Positions 6,839-15,615 of a DNA stretch of 19,629 nucleotides are shown here, piece by piece (position 1 is the first letter of the stretch; every line of letters starts with the position of its first letter). The notes under the pieces were generated by a model. The model was not told the DNA's origin and ran no database searches. It was given only the letters and a program-made list of their open reading frames with translations. The translations under genes and the position numbers were made by a program. Source of the DNA: Myxococcales bacterium (lineage in GTDB: Bacteria > Myxococcota > Polyangia > Fen-1088); NCBI GenBank assembly GCA_003153875.1, contig PMBY01000242.1, forward strand, positions 6,395-26,023. Direction: 5' to 3'.

Positions 6839-8302
6839 TCAGTAGTAGTAGGCGAAGCGCAGGCGCGCCGAATACATGGTTGCATTGAGTTTCGTTGTAT
6901 TCCCTGGACTAAGCAGTTCCTGGTATCCGGTGGCTTCGGAAAGGACCAGCTTCACGACCGCGTTGTTGAAGCCGAGAGGGTAGGCAACGTAGGCCGCGAG
7001 CTGATCGTGACGGTCGAACTCTTCCGCGTTGTTGGCAGTAGTTGTGCATCGTATTCCGCGGCATTCGGTTCGGAAGAACGCACCACCTACAATGAGCGAG
7101 CGGGGCATGAAGAGCGAACCAGCGTCAACTTGCAGATAGCCGCCCAAGCTAAACGTCCTGTTGGGCGAGTCAAGCTCGTCTGTCTGATCGAAGTAGTTAT
7201 GTTGCTTGCCATACGCGAAGCTGAAGGCGAGATCGATCGGTTGCCAGGCGAAGCCCGCGCTACCGCCAGCTCCGTATGTTCTCTTGCTGTTGCACTTGGC
7301 GCACGGAGTTTGGCCATCGGACAGAGTCAACTGATAGTCTGGCGACACGGCTTGATATTCCGCTCCGGCAAGCAAACTGAAGTGCTCAAGCAGAAAAATA
7401 TCCTTCGGCTGGATTCCGAAGGCTAATCGGCCACCGAGGACGTTCTGGCTGCTGTCCAGGTGGCCGTAGGATCCGACGAGCTCGATCCCCGACCACGAGG
7501 TCGGATACAAGTGAAGTGCGGCTCGGCCTGCGGGCGTTATCGCTGGGTCTCGCATGAAGATGTTGTTGACCTCGTACATGTGCGGTAGCCAGCTCCCGTC
7601 GGTAAAGTTGTTGCTGGTGCGCGCCCCGGTATCCTCGAGGGTGTACAGGTCGAAGCCAAGACCCTTGCGGAAGACACGCCAGGTGAGAAACCGACCTGCC
7701 ATGAAGTCCCAGAGTCCCTGCTGGCCGACCTGGACATAGACGTCATCGGCATTGATTTGGTAGTAGGAGCCAGCGCTTTCGCGAACCCAGGCCACGACTT
7801 GCCCGGTGAGGCGCAGGAAGAATTTGTGGCCCAGGAATTCGTGGCCTAGATCGTGGGTGAGCATCGGACCGAGGACAAAGCGGCCACGCGAATCGTAGAC
7901 CTTTAGCGTCCGAAAGCTTGACGCGTCCCCCGAGTACTGGACATAGCCATCATCCAGTTCGAGGTTGCCGTGCCAGTCGAGCCCCGACATGACCGGCCCC
8001 GGCCGCGACAACATCCAACCGGGAGTGCCGGCTTCGGCAGGCGGTCCGGTTCTGGCGGCGGGCTTGGATACGGGGGGAGGTGACGAGGCCGCTGGCACCG
8101 CGACTTGCTCTGATGAAGGCCACTGGCTCGGAGGAACTGTTGAAGTCCACTGGTCCGGAGGAGTCGCCCGCACGGGAGCGGCTTCGCCTGCCGCGGGTGC
8201 TGCGGAGTCCTCTTCGCCCTGGGCCAGGACAGCGGGCGCGAAGAGCCCGACCCCGGCAAACAGGCACACAGCAACGAACAACCGACCAGTCGATCTTTGC
8301 AT
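6839..8302 (-). CDS. Predicted outer-membrane beta-barrel (porin-like) protein
   Basis: The family is not recognised with certainty. The 487-residue product has a signal peptide (MQRSTGRLFVAVCLFAG...) with a likely cleavage after VLA at residue 27. A Pro/Ala/Ser-rich spacer extends to about residue 95. The rest is rich in alternating aromatic and polar residues and Gly, and ends in LRFAYYY, the aromatic C-terminus typical of outer-membrane barrels. Two Cys pairs (CAKC and CRGIRC) could form disulfides in surface loops. Start choice: the ATG at 8302 has GAGG at good spacing, whereas the ATG at 8335 has no such site. It lies 47 bp downstream of the glycoside hydrolase gene on the same strand, suggesting co-transcription and perhaps sugar passage; the substrate is unknown. 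Confidence 0.7.
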   Translation of the reverse strand: MQRSTGRLFVAVCLFAGVGLFAPAVLAQGEEDSAAPAAGEAAPVRATPPDQWTSTVPPSQWPSSEQVAVPAASSPPPVSKPAARTGPPAEAGTPGWMLSRPGPVMSGLDWHGNLELDDGYVQYSGDASSFRTLKVYDSRGRFVLGPMLTHDLGHEFLGHKFFLRLTGQVVAWVRESAGSYYQINADDVYVQVGQQGLWDFMAGRFLTWRVFRKGLGFDLYTLEDTGARTSNNFTDGSWLPHMYEVNNIFMRDPAITPAGRAALHLYPTSWSGIELVGSYGHLDSSQNVLGGRLAFGIQPKDIFLLEHFSLLAGAEYQAVSPDYQLTLSDGQTPCAKCNSKRTYGAGGSAGFAWQPIDLAFSFAYGKQHNYFDQTDELDSPNRTFSLGGYLQVDAGSLFMPRSLIVGGAFFRTECRGIRCTTTANNAEEFDRHDQLAAYVAYPLGFNNAVVKLVLSEATGYQELLSPGNTTKLNATMYSARLRFAYYY

Positions 8303-8349
8303 GGCGATATCCTCGTTCAGCGCCTTGGTGAACAACGAATCGGCCTCTT

Positions 8350-11091
8350 CTACTGGATGGTGAAGGTTGCCGACAAGAGCTTAGTTGGATCGGCGCTCGG
8401 CCCGACCAGAACCGTGTGCGCCACCGACTCGACCGTCCATTTGTTGTTGGTCGTATCCCAATAGGCCGTGTCGCTCGCGGGGATGGAGAGCTGGACGTTC
8501 TGGCTCGCGCCAGCAGCAAGGGTAACCCGCTTGAAGGTCTTGAGCTCCTTGACAGGCCGCTTGGCGGCCTTGCTGTTCGGATAGCCGATGTAGAGTTCAA
8601 CGACTTCGTCGCCGGCTACCTTGCCGGTGTTCGTGACCGTGACCTGAACGTTCAGGGCGCCGGTTGACGGGATCGTCGAGCCAGAACAGAGCACCTGCAG
8701 GTTGCTGTAGCTGTAGGTCGTGTAGCTCATGCCATAGCCAAACCAGTAGCGAACCGGCTTCGCGTTCTTTTCGAACAGGCGATAGCCGTGGTAGTAGTCG
8801 ATGGTGGCGGCTGCAGAGCCGCTGTTCTGAAACTGCGGGTAATCGGATTCATTCTGGCCAACGGTGAAGGGGAGCTTGCCCGAGAAATTGCTGTCGCCAA
8901 ACAGGAGCGCGGCCAGGGCGGTTCCACCTTCTTGTCCAGGGTAGAAGGTCTGGATGATGGCCTTGGCGCTGGCCATCCAGTCCTCGACGATGACCGCGCT
9001 ACCCACGTTGAGCAGCACGATGACGTTCGGGTTGATGGCAGCAACGCTCTGGATGAAGGCCGCTGGCTTCTGCGTCCAGTGGATGGGATGGATCGAGGTC
9101 AAGTTCATGTTCTGGCGGTCGGCGCCGCCCCCGTAGCTCTCGCCCTCATCCTCGTGCGCCATCGAAACCGGGATGATGACCACATCTGCCCCGTTGGCCG
9201 CAGAAGAGTCGGTGCTTTGCTTGATGGTGACGCCACCACGGTTTTGAAGTCCTTGGGCGTACGACACGGCATGGGGAGCAACGACCTGGCTGCTGCCTCG
9301 GTCGCCCAGGCCCGAGACGAAGTTCTTCAGAACGTTTTGGGCGGCGGTCGGTGCGACCGGCAGGTTGTTGTCCGGGCCGACGATTGCGATGGTCGTGACC
9401 TTGGGCGTACCGCTGCCGATAGTCGTCGCGAGAGTGCCAAGCGGCAAGATGCCATCGTTTTTCAGCAGGACTGCGCCCTCCAACGCGGTTCTCTTGGCAA
9501 GGTCCACCGCTTCTTGCGCGCCGGCTAGGCTGAAGGTCGCTGTGCTCGCCATGTACGTGGCATCGAGGGTCTTGAACTTCGTGCGCGCGTTCATGACCAG
9601 GGTGGCGGCCTCGGTGAGCCTGGCGGAGGTGAGGTTGCCTGCGGTCAGATCGCCGTTGAGGGTAGTGAAGGCCGAGGGGACCGGCATCTCGAGGTCGAGC
9701 CCTGCGTTCATCGAGGCAGCGCCATGGCCTGCCTGGGCCGCACTCCAGTCCGACACCAGGAACCCACCCCAACCCCACTGGGTGCGCAGGATATCGCCCA
9801 AAATGGCCTTGTTTTCCGTGCAGTGGGTGCCGTTGACCAGGTTGTAGGCAACCATGATGCACGCCGGATCCCCCTTCTTGACGGTGATCTCGAACGGCCG
9901 GCTGTAGTTCTCATGCAGGGTCTGCATGTCGACGTTGGGATTGGCCTGCATGCGGTTGTTGTCCGTGTCGTTCAAGACATAGTGCTTGGGGCACGCGGCG
10001 CACCCGCCTGGTTGCTGCATCCCACGCACGTAGGCAGCGCCCATCTCACCGAGCAGCACAGGATCTTCGCCGTAGGTCTCCTGCGCACGGGCCCAGCGCG
10101 GGTGCCGGAGCGTGTTGATCACCGGCGCGAGCGCAAGTTCGTTCTTGGCTGCGCGCATCTCCCTGCCCTGGAGATTGCCCACTTGGTATTCGAGCTCGAG
10201 ATCGAACGAAGCCGCGCGCGCCTCGGCGACGGCAAAGGCAGTGGCGACATCGCCGGGCATGATGTTGCGCATGCCGCGCGGTCCGTCGCGCATGGGGTAG
10301 TTGGGGATGTTCAGGCTGGCGACACCGAGCGAACGGAATGCCACGCCGGCGGTGGCGTATGGATTGGTAGTGTGGTCGCCGGACAGGATGTTGATCTTGT
10401 CGGTCGTCGCCATCTGGCTGACCAGCTGTGTGGCCTGCGCGTCCACGGGTGTCATGGGTGTTGGGATCTTGTAGGTGGCCGCGGACGGGGGCGTGTATGT
10501 AGTACAGCTCACTGTCGAGACAACGATGCTGCCGGCAGCGGCGCTGCCACCGGTGGTTGTTCCACCGGTCTTTGCGCCGCCGGCGAGGCTGCCGCCGGCG
10601 AGGCTGCCGCCGGTGGTTGTTCCACCGGTTTTTGCGCCGCCCGCGAGGCTGCCGCCCGGAAGGGCGCCGCCTGTACGGGTGCCGCCTGTGGGCGTTCCGC
10701 CAACCAGAGTGCCGCCTGTGGGCGTTCCGCCGGCCAGGGTGCCGCCTGTGGGAATGCCACCGACAAGAGTGCCGCCCGTGGGGATGCCGCCAGCAAGAGT
10801 GCCGCCTACAAGGTCACCGCCGACGGGGTTGCCACCGGTGGGATTGGCACCCGCGCCGGTGTCGCCGGCCGTGGGGTTTCCGGCTGTGGGGCTGCCGGCG
10901 TTGCTCTCTGGAGTGCCACCCTGGCCCCCGAGCAGGGCTCCCCCCTGTCCTCCGCCTGAGATACTGCTTCCACCTTGCGTGCTGCCACCAAGATTGGGTT
11001 GGCCCGGCGCCAGCGAACACGCGGCAAAGGCGAACAGTCCCGCGGCGGCAAGACCAGCGGCGGAGTAGCTATGCTTGGTCATGTCTTTCAT
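8350..11091 (-). CDS. Family 3 glycoside hydrolase lipoprotein (beta-glucosidase-like) with xxxGG repeat spacer
   Basis: The 913-residue protein is a predicted exo-acting beta-glycosidase releasing sugar from glucosides. An N-terminal lipobox (LFAFAAC, C25) predicts lipid anchoring. It is followed by a Gly/Thr/Ser-rich spacer, including 20 perfect-length xxxGG pentapeptides at residues 83-182. The GH3 domain shows RDGPRG, NTLRHPRWARAQETYGEDP, KHYVLNDTDNNR and GGFLVSDW, where D448 matches the catalytic nucleophile. A second alpha/beta domain has EGESYGGGADRQNMNL, corresponding to the family's acid/base region. A fibronectin-III-like C-terminal domain begins near VQVTVTNTGKVAGDEVVELY. The start is supported by AGGAG eight bases upstream. 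The exact sugar is unknown; beta-glucosidase is the usual activity of this subtype. Confidence 0.9.
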   Translation of the reverse strand: MKDMTKHSYSAAGLAAAGLFAFAACSLAPGQPNLGGSTQGGSSISGGGQGGALLGGQGGTPESNAGSPTAGNPTAGDTGAGANPTGGNPVGGDLVGGTLAGGIPTGGTLVGGIPTGGTLAGGTPTGGTLVGGTPTGGTRTGGALPGGSLAGGAKTGGTTTGGSLAGGSLAGGAKTGGTTTGGSAAAGSIVVSTVSCTTYTPPSAATYKIPTPMTPVDAQATQLVSQMATTDKINILSGDHTTNPYATAGVAFRSLGVASLNIPNYPMRDGPRGMRNIMPGDVATAFAVAEARAASFDLELEYQVGNLQGREMRAAKNELALAPVINTLRHPRWARAQETYGEDPVLLGEMGAAYVRGMQQPGGCAACPKHYVLNDTDNNRMQANPNVDMQTLHENYSRPFEITVKKGDPACIMVAYNLVNGTHCTENKAILGDILRTQWGWGGFLVSDWSAAQAGHGAASMNAGLDLEMPVPSAFTTLNGDLTAGNLTSARLTEAATLVMNARTKFKTLDATYMASTATFSLAGAQEAVDLAKRTALEGAVLLKNDGILPLGTLATTIGSGTPKVTTIAIVGPDNNLPVAPTAAQNVLKNFVSGLGDRGSSQVVAPHAVSYAQGLQNRGGVTIKQSTDSSAANGADVVIIPVSMAHEDEGESYGGGADRQNMNLTSIHPIHWTQKPAAFIQSVAAINPNVIVLLNVGSAVIVEDWMASAKAIIQTFYPGQEGGTALAALLFGDSNFSGKLPFTVGQNESDYPQFQNSGSAAATIDYYHGYRLFEKNAKPVRYWFGYGMSYTTYSYSNLQVLCSGSTIPSTGALNVQVTVTNTGKVAGDEVVELYIGYPNSKAAKRPVKELKTFKRVTLAAGASQNVQLSIPASDTAYWDTTNNKWTVESVAHTVLVGPSADPTKLLSATFTIQ
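10546..10845 (-). repeat. 20 tandem 15-bp units encoding xxxGG pentapeptides
   Basis: Exactly 300 bp encode twenty consecutive pentapeptides ending in Gly-Gly (for example IPTGG, TLVGG, TPTGG, SLAGG, AKTGG). A higher-order pattern is visible: IPTGG/TLVGG-type pairs alternate with a 30-bp period, and AKTGG-TTTGG-SLAGG blocks recur at one end. The array sits inside the glycoside hydrolase gene between lipobox and catalytic domain and probably makes a flexible spacer. Such arrays are prone to copy-number change by slippage, and here any change keeps frame. Confidence 0.9.
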
Positions 11092-11438
11092 TCCGATATC
11101 TCCTGTTGTCGTGAAGAGCCAGACGCCAGTCCGCGCTCATGGAGCAGTGCCGTCTCGGCCGAGTTTGCGTTCACCCGGCCGGCGAAAAAAATACATGAGA
11201 ATCGATGCTTCTGCGTCAAGGAACAGCACCATTCAGGGGAGCTTCCATTATATGTGCAGGTGACGGGTGGAGCTTCATAGGATCTGTACGTCGGGGTGCG
11301 TTTCTCAGCTCCGAATCAGCGAGCGAAAAGATCGTCCGTTCCTCGCCCTGATACGGTACGTTGAAGGGGCATGCGCCGCCCTGTTGCATCCTCGATTGGT
11401 GCTTCCGGGAAGGCTGCGCGCAGATGCAGGAGACCACG
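11092..11438. promoter_or_regulatory. Divergent intergenic region between the GH3 gene and glgC
   Basis: These 347 bp separate two divergent units and must hold both promoters. On the - strand a perfect TATAAT lies at 11247-11252, about 155 bp before the hydrolase start, but no good -35 is present at 16-18 bp. A perfect 10-bp palindrome CTCGGCCGAG lies at 11154-11163, between that box and the hydrolase gene, where an operator could sit. A run of seven A occurs near 11185. No convincing + strand promoter for glgC was recognised. No coding potential was found apart from short unsupported frames. Confidence 0.4.
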
Positions 11439-12728
11439 ATGCGCAAAGCGATAGCCATGGTTTTTGCAGGTGGGCGCGGCGAGGATCTGTCGGTCCTGAC
11501 CGAGCGGCGTCCCAAGTCGGCCGTGATCTTTGGCGGCATCTATCGTTGCATCGATTTTGCCCTGACCAACCTGGCCCGCGCCGGGATCGGTCAGGTGGGC
11601 ATCTTGGCGCAGTATCGGCCGGCGTCGCTCATGGATCACGTGGGCACGGGCATGGCCTGGGACCTGGTGGGCGCCAGTCGCGGTGTTCGCTTCTTGCCTC
11701 CCTATCTCAAGCTCTCGGTCAGCGAGTGGTATCGTGGGCCGGCCGATGCCCTTTATCAGAATCTCGATTTCGTGGAGCGCGCCGACGCGTCCGATGTGGT
11801 CGTGGTGTCAGCCGACCACGTGTACTCCATGGACTACGGGCCCCTGCTCAGTTTTCACCACGAGCGCGACGCCGATCTCACCATGGTGTTCGCTCCGCGC
11901 GATGCGGATGCCGGCCGGTTCGGCATCGGCGAGCTGAATGCCACCGGGCAGATCATCAATTTTATTGAGAAGCCGGAGTTTCCTCGCACCAACCTGGCGT
12001 CCATGTCGGTCTACGTGTTCAAGAAGGAAGTGCTGGTCGAGGAGTTGCGCCGGGCGGTGAGTGGGGAAGACCAGACCGTCACGTTCCAAATCCACGAGGT
12101 CCTGCGCCGGATGATCTCCCGGCGTCGGGCGTACGGGTTCATTTTCCGAGGCACATGGTCGTACTCGCGCACGCTGGACGAGTACTACGCCTTCCACCAG
12201 GACGTGCTGGGAGCGGCGCCGGCGGTGGACATTGCGGCCTGGGACGTCCAGTCCAACCTCATGGCCGGCCGCGCGTCGCCGCCGCCGCCGGCCCGCTGTC
12301 TGCCCGGGGCCCGCATCGTCAACTCGCTGGTCTCGGCGGGCTGTGTGATCGAAGGGACGGTGGAGAACAGCGTGCTGTCCCCAGGTGTGCGGGTGGGGCC
12401 GCGGGCGGTGGTGAAAGGTTCGGTGCTGTGGAACGACGTGGTGGTGGAGGCGGATGCACAGGTGTTCGCTGCCATCGCGGACAAGCGGGTGGTGTTCGCG
12501 GCGGGCTGCCAGGTGGGAGTCGGGGAGTCGGTGGCGAGTGAAGAGAGACCGACCTCGCTCTCTTGCGGGGCCAGCGTGCTGGCCATGAACGTACGCCTGC
12601 TGGCGCGCGCGCGCGTGGGCAAGAACTGCCTGATCCACGTCGAGGCCACGCCCGACGACATCGGGCTAGAGGTGCCTTCGGGAAAGAGCGTGTGGCCCGC
12701 GGCCACGGGCAAGCCGGTGCGGCCATGA
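11439..12728 (+). CDS. glgC: GlgC-like glucose-1-phosphate adenylyltransferase, divergent signature
   Basis: GlgC makes ADP-glucose from ATP and glucose-1-phosphate, the committed step of bacterial glycogen synthesis. The 429-residue product has the nucleotidyltransferase domain (about 1-255) and a left-handed beta-helix C-terminus (about 285-400). Landmarks are YRGPADALYQNLDFVE (98-113), VVVVSADHVYSMDY with the catalytic-type D127, FIEKP (175-179) and NLASMSVYVF. The N-terminal loop reads GGRGEDLSVLTERRPKSAV: the position normally held by Arg (GGxGxRL) is D16 and the Pro of the KP pair is S27, so activity or substrate may differ. Start: the ATG at 11439 has AGGAG six bases upstream, better than the ATG at 11424. 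It overlaps glgM by ATGA, indicating one operon. Confidence 0.85.
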   Translation: MRKAIAMVFAGGRGEDLSVLTERRPKSAVIFGGIYRCIDFALTNLARAGIGQVGILAQYRPASLMDHVGTGMAWDLVGASRGVRFLPPYLKLSVSEWYRGPADALYQNLDFVERADASDVVVVSADHVYSMDYGPLLSFHHERDADLTMVFAPRDADAGRFGIGELNATGQIINFIEKPEFPRTNLASMSVYVFKKEVLVEELRRAVSGEDQTVTFQIHEVLRRMISRRRAYGFIFRGTWSYSRTLDEYYAFHQDVLGAAPAVDIAAWDVQSNLMAGRASPPPPARCLPGARIVNSLVSAGCVIEGTVENSVLSPGVRVGPRAVVKGSVLWNDVVVEADAQVFAAIADKRVVFAAGCQVGVGESVASEERPTSLSCGASVLAMNVRLLARARVGKNCLIHVEATPDDIGLEVPSGKSVWPAATGKPVRP

Positions 12729-13897
12729 AGGTGACTTTCATGGCGCGCGAGTTCCCTCCCCACGTGTACGGAGGCGCCGGCGTGCACCTCAAGAATCTCG
12801 CGCGCGAGCTGGCCCACAGCATGGACGTGGAGGTGCGCTGCATAGGCGATCAGGACATGACCGATGGCCGATTGCGGGTGCGCGGGTATCAGGCCTGGCC
12901 GCGCATGTGGGAAGGCGAGGACAAGCTCTTCAACAGCACGCTGGGGACGTTCTCGGTCAATCTGTCGCAGATTCGCGATCACATCGATGCCGACGTGGTC
13001 CACTCGCACACCTGGTATGGCGCGTTTTCAGGCTACATGGCCAAGGTTCTCTACAACGTCCCCTATGTGGCCACAGTACACAGCCTGGAGCCGCTGCGGC
13101 CCTGGAAGGAAGAACAACTGGGCCGCTCCTATCACCTGACCTCGTGGATGGAAAAGGTGGCGCTGGAGAATGCCGATCGAGTCGTGGCTGTCTCGAACGA
13201 CGCGCGCCGGGAGATCCTGGAGTTGTTCAACGTGGATCCGCGTCGGGTGGTGGTGATCCACAACGGCATCGAGCTGGGCGCGTGGAAACGGGTCGAGAGC
13301 CGCGCCACCTGCAAGGCCTATGGCATTGAGGGCGACTACATCCTGTTCGTCGGGCGCACCACGCGGCAGAAGGGGATGGTGCACCTTATCGAGGCTATGA
13401 AGCATGTGACCCCGGGCGCGCGCCTGGTGTGTTGCACCAGCGCGCCGGACACGCAGGCAGTCGAGGAAGAGATCGCAGCCAAAATTGCGGAGCAGCCGCG
13501 CTGTGTGTGGATCAACACCTTGCTGCGCGAGGAGCAGTACATCGAGCTGTACAGCAACGCCGCGCTGTTTGCCTGCCCCTCGGTGTACGAGCCATTCGGC
13601 ATCATCAACCTGGAAGCCATGGCCTGTGAGCGGCCGGTGGTGGCCAGCGCCGTGGGCGGCATCAAAGAGGTCGTGGTTCCGGAAATTACCGGGCTGCTGG
13701 TTCCGCCGGCTGACCCGCTCGCCCTGGCCGAGGCCATCAACCGCGTTCTTCGCGATCGGGACTGGGCGCGGCGGCTGGGCCTGGCCGGCCGCAAACGAGT
13801 GGAGGAGCATTTCTCCTGGGCCGCGATCGCCGAGACCACCAAGAAGATGTATCAGCAGTTGCTCGACGAGCGCGCCTCTGCGTCCGGCCAATCGTAG
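12725..13897 (+). CDS. glgM: GT4-type glycogen synthase / maltose-1-phosphate synthase (GlgM-like)
   Basis: The 390-residue protein matches the Corynebacterium-type GlgA family (GT4). Characterised members use ADP-glucose to extend alpha-glucan or to make alpha-maltose-1-phosphate for the GlgE pathway. Visible motifs are REFPPHVYGGAGVHLKNLARE with the glycine loop at 16-19, VHSHTWYG and ATVHSLEP (H119), and the R211/K216 pair in GRTTRQKG for the nucleotide-sugar phosphates. The retaining GT-B motif E-x7-E follows at E289-E297 (YEPFGIINLEAMAC). The length is the family norm. The start ATG lies inside the ATGA overlap with glgC, the usual pairing with its substrate supplier. No glgE, glgB or glgP is in the window, so synthase versus maltose-1-phosphate synthase remains open. 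Confidence 0.9.
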   Translation: MKVTFMAREFPPHVYGGAGVHLKNLARELAHSMDVEVRCIGDQDMTDGRLRVRGYQAWPRMWEGEDKLFNSTLGTFSVNLSQIRDHIDADVVHSHTWYGAFSGYMAKVLYNVPYVATVHSLEPLRPWKEEQLGRSYHLTSWMEKVALENADRVVAVSNDARREILELFNVDPRRVVVIHNGIELGAWKRVESRATCKAYGIEGDYILFVGRTTRQKGMVHLIEAMKHVTPGARLVCCTSAPDTQAVEEEIAAKIAEQPRCVWINTLLREEQYIELYSNAALFACPSVYEPFGIINLEAMACERPVVASAVGGIKEVVVPEITGLLVPPADPLALAEAINRVLRDRDWARRLGLAGRKRVEEHFSWAAIAETTKKMYQQLLDERASASGQS

Positions 13898-13900
13898 ACC

Positions 13901-13918
13901 CCGCGACAAAGATCGCGG
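13901..13918. terminator. Hairpin after the glgC-glgM pair
   Basis: CCGCGA (13901-13906) pairs perfectly with TCGCGG (13913-13918) around the 6-base loop CAAAGA. It starts four bases after the glgM stop. No T-tract follows, so termination is plausible from position only. Confidence 0.35.
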
Positions 13919-13987
13919 TAGACGGCAATCGGCGATACTAAGACGCAGGTATATTTCCCGGAAAGCGACCTCTCGGCGCTGCACATC

Positions 13988-14989
13988 ATGCGAGGGGTGC
14001 ACACCATCTCGTTCACTGCCGGCGTTCGCGCGTCGGTCTTCGCGGTTGCCGTTCTCACGCTTGTCACCTGCGCAACCACTGTCCCTTCTGGTCCACCCGC
14101 AGAGATGAAAGCAACCCAAGCATCGCTCGCCGCGGGCCCGGCGCGCGCCATACCCAGCGACATTGTTTTTGTCTCGCTGGAAGGGCCTTTCTGGGTGTCA
14201 AGCGACGGTGTCCTGATCTTTTCCGACGTGGTCGAGCAGAATGGCCCGGCTGCCAAGATCTATCGCTTCGATCCGCGCACGCGCGCATTCACGACGGTCC
14301 CCTATCCAGGTTCGCCGACCAGCACCAATGGACTGGGTGTCGATGCCCAGGGGCGCCTGGTGGCATGCGAACGTTGGAACGGCGCCCTGGCGCGCATCTC
14401 GCGCACCGAGCGCCAGGTGCTTGCCGAACGCACGCCCGACGGCCAGTCGCTCAATGCGCCCAACGACCTCACAATTCGGAGCGACGGGAATATCTACTTC
14501 AGCGACACGACCTGGGGCGCCCGCCCTGGCGCCCACGCAGCCACGGCCGTGTATCGCCTTGCGCCCGACGGGGTCTTGTCAGTAGCGTTCCGGGCCGACA
14601 TGCCCAACGGGGTCGTGCTTTCTCCTGATGGCAATACGCTCTACGTTGGCAGCGACACCCAAGATCGTCTCTGGCGACTGCCAGTGGCGCCGAACGGCAC
14701 CGTGGGCAACCCCGAACCGTTCGGCCTCGCCCCAGACGATCCGCAGGCCCGCTTGCACGTGCCCGACGGTCTTTGCGTCGACGATCGCGGACGGCTCTAC
14801 GTGGCCAACAACAGCACCGAGGTGAGAGCCATCGTGGTCTTCGACGACGCCGGTCACTTCGCCGGCCGCATCGCCTTCCCGGCGCCGCCTTCCAATTGCA
14901 CCTTTGGCGGTGCCGATCGCCGCACGCTCTACGTTACCACGCTGCACGCCGTGTACGAGGTGCCCATGCGCACGCCAGGACTGCCGTAG
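13988..14989 (+). CDS. SMP-30/gluconolactonase-like lipoprotein
   Basis: The 333-residue product is a six-bladed beta-propeller of the SMP-30/gluconolaconase/LRE family, metal-dependent enzymes that open sugar or other lactones. An N-terminal signal ends in the lipobox LVTC (C28), predicting an envelope lipoprotein. The four family metal ligands can be placed: E65 in LEGPFW, N159 in NAPND, N207 in MPNGVVLSPDG, and D260 in VPDGLCVDD. Repeated DG-x-IYFSDT/LYVAN blade motifs run throughout. The start is the first ATG of the signal peptide; no strong ribosome binding site is visible. It follows glgM by 90 bp with a hairpin between, so it may be transcribed separately. The substrate cannot be told from sequence. 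Confidence 0.85.
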   Translation: MRGVHTISFTAGVRASVFAVAVLTLVTCATTVPSGPPAEMKATQASLAAGPARAIPSDIVFVSLEGPFWVSSDGVLIFSDVVEQNGPAAKIYRFDPRTRAFTTVPYPGSPTSTNGLGVDAQGRLVACERWNGALARISRTERQVLAERTPDGQSLNAPNDLTIRSDGNIYFSDTTWGARPGAHAATAVYRLAPDGVLSVAFRADMPNGVVLSPDGNTLYVGSDTQDRLWRLPVAPNGTVGNPEPFGLAPDDPQARLHVPDGLCVDDRGRLYVANNSTEVRAIVVFDDAGHFAGRIAFPAPPSNCTFGGADRRTLYVTTLHAVYEVPMRTPGLP

Positions 14990-15049
14990 GAACCTTCCAG
15001 TTTGAGGCGCTCTGGGGTTGTCGGGCATCCAACCCAGGGAGGAATCACC

Positions 15050-15460
15050 ATGGAAGGTCAAGCGGGCACGATCTCGAAGAAGCGGCTGTGGGCCGGGCGG
15101 CTCATGAGTGGCGTGGCGGTGCTGTTCCTGTTGTTCGACAGCGGCACCAAGCTGCTTCGGGTAGAGGCAGTGATGAAGGCCGCTGCGCAGATCGGATATC
15201 CGCCCAGCACGATGCTTCCCATCGGGCTGATCCTGCTGGTGTGCGTGGTCGTCTACCTGATCCCGCGGACCGCGGTGCTAGGCGCGGTACTGCTCACCGG
15301 CTATCTGGGCGGCGCCGTCGCGACCCACGTGCGCGTGGGCGATCCGCTCATGAGCCACATCTTGTTCCCAATCTACTTCGCGGTTCTGATCTGGGGCGGC
15401 CTCTACCTGCGCGATCGGCGGGTGCACGCGCTGATCGTGCGACGTGATCCGTCGCACTAG
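15050..15460 (+). CDS. DoxX-like small integral membrane protein
   Basis: The 136-residue protein has four predicted transmembrane helices. The first carries the motif GRLMSGVAVLFLLFDSGTKL seen in DoxX-like proteins, and later blocks are GYPPSTMLPIGLILLVCVVVYLIPRTAVLGAVLLTGYLGGAVATHVR and HILFPIYFAVLIWGGLYLRD. Members of this family are often near oxidoreductases, but the biochemical role of this subtype is not established. Start choice: the ATG at 15050 has GGAGG seven bases upstream; an earlier frame opening at 15002 lacks support. It lies 60 bp after the SMP-30-like gene on the same strand, so the two may be co-transcribed. Confidence 0.8.
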   Translation: MEGQAGTISKKRLWAGRLMSGVAVLFLLFDSGTKLLRVEAVMKAAAQIGYPPSTMLPIGLILLVCVVVYLIPRTAVLGAVLLTGYLGGAVATHVRVGDPLMSHILFPIYFAVLIWGGLYLRDRRVHALIVRRDPSH

Positions 15461-15615
15461 ATAGCCCGAGTTGAGAAGATCCCGGGTGGCGGGCCGGCGA
15501 TTCGCTGGGCGCCGTCTTGCTGGCCAAGTCACATTCCTCGTGGGTCGCTGGGTAGGTCATCTCCGTCGGAAATCCGGATCGTGATATGGTGGAGCGATAC
15601 TGGAGGCCTGCCACC

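Noticed and set aside
9724..10959. A 411-residue open frame on + antisense to the GH3 gene, and a Pro-rich + frame of 197 residues over the repeats (10475-11068).
   Set aside because: Both are mirror images of a GC-rich gene with a strong family match; the Pro-rich frame only reflects the antisense of Gly-Gly codons. No own start signals or family features.
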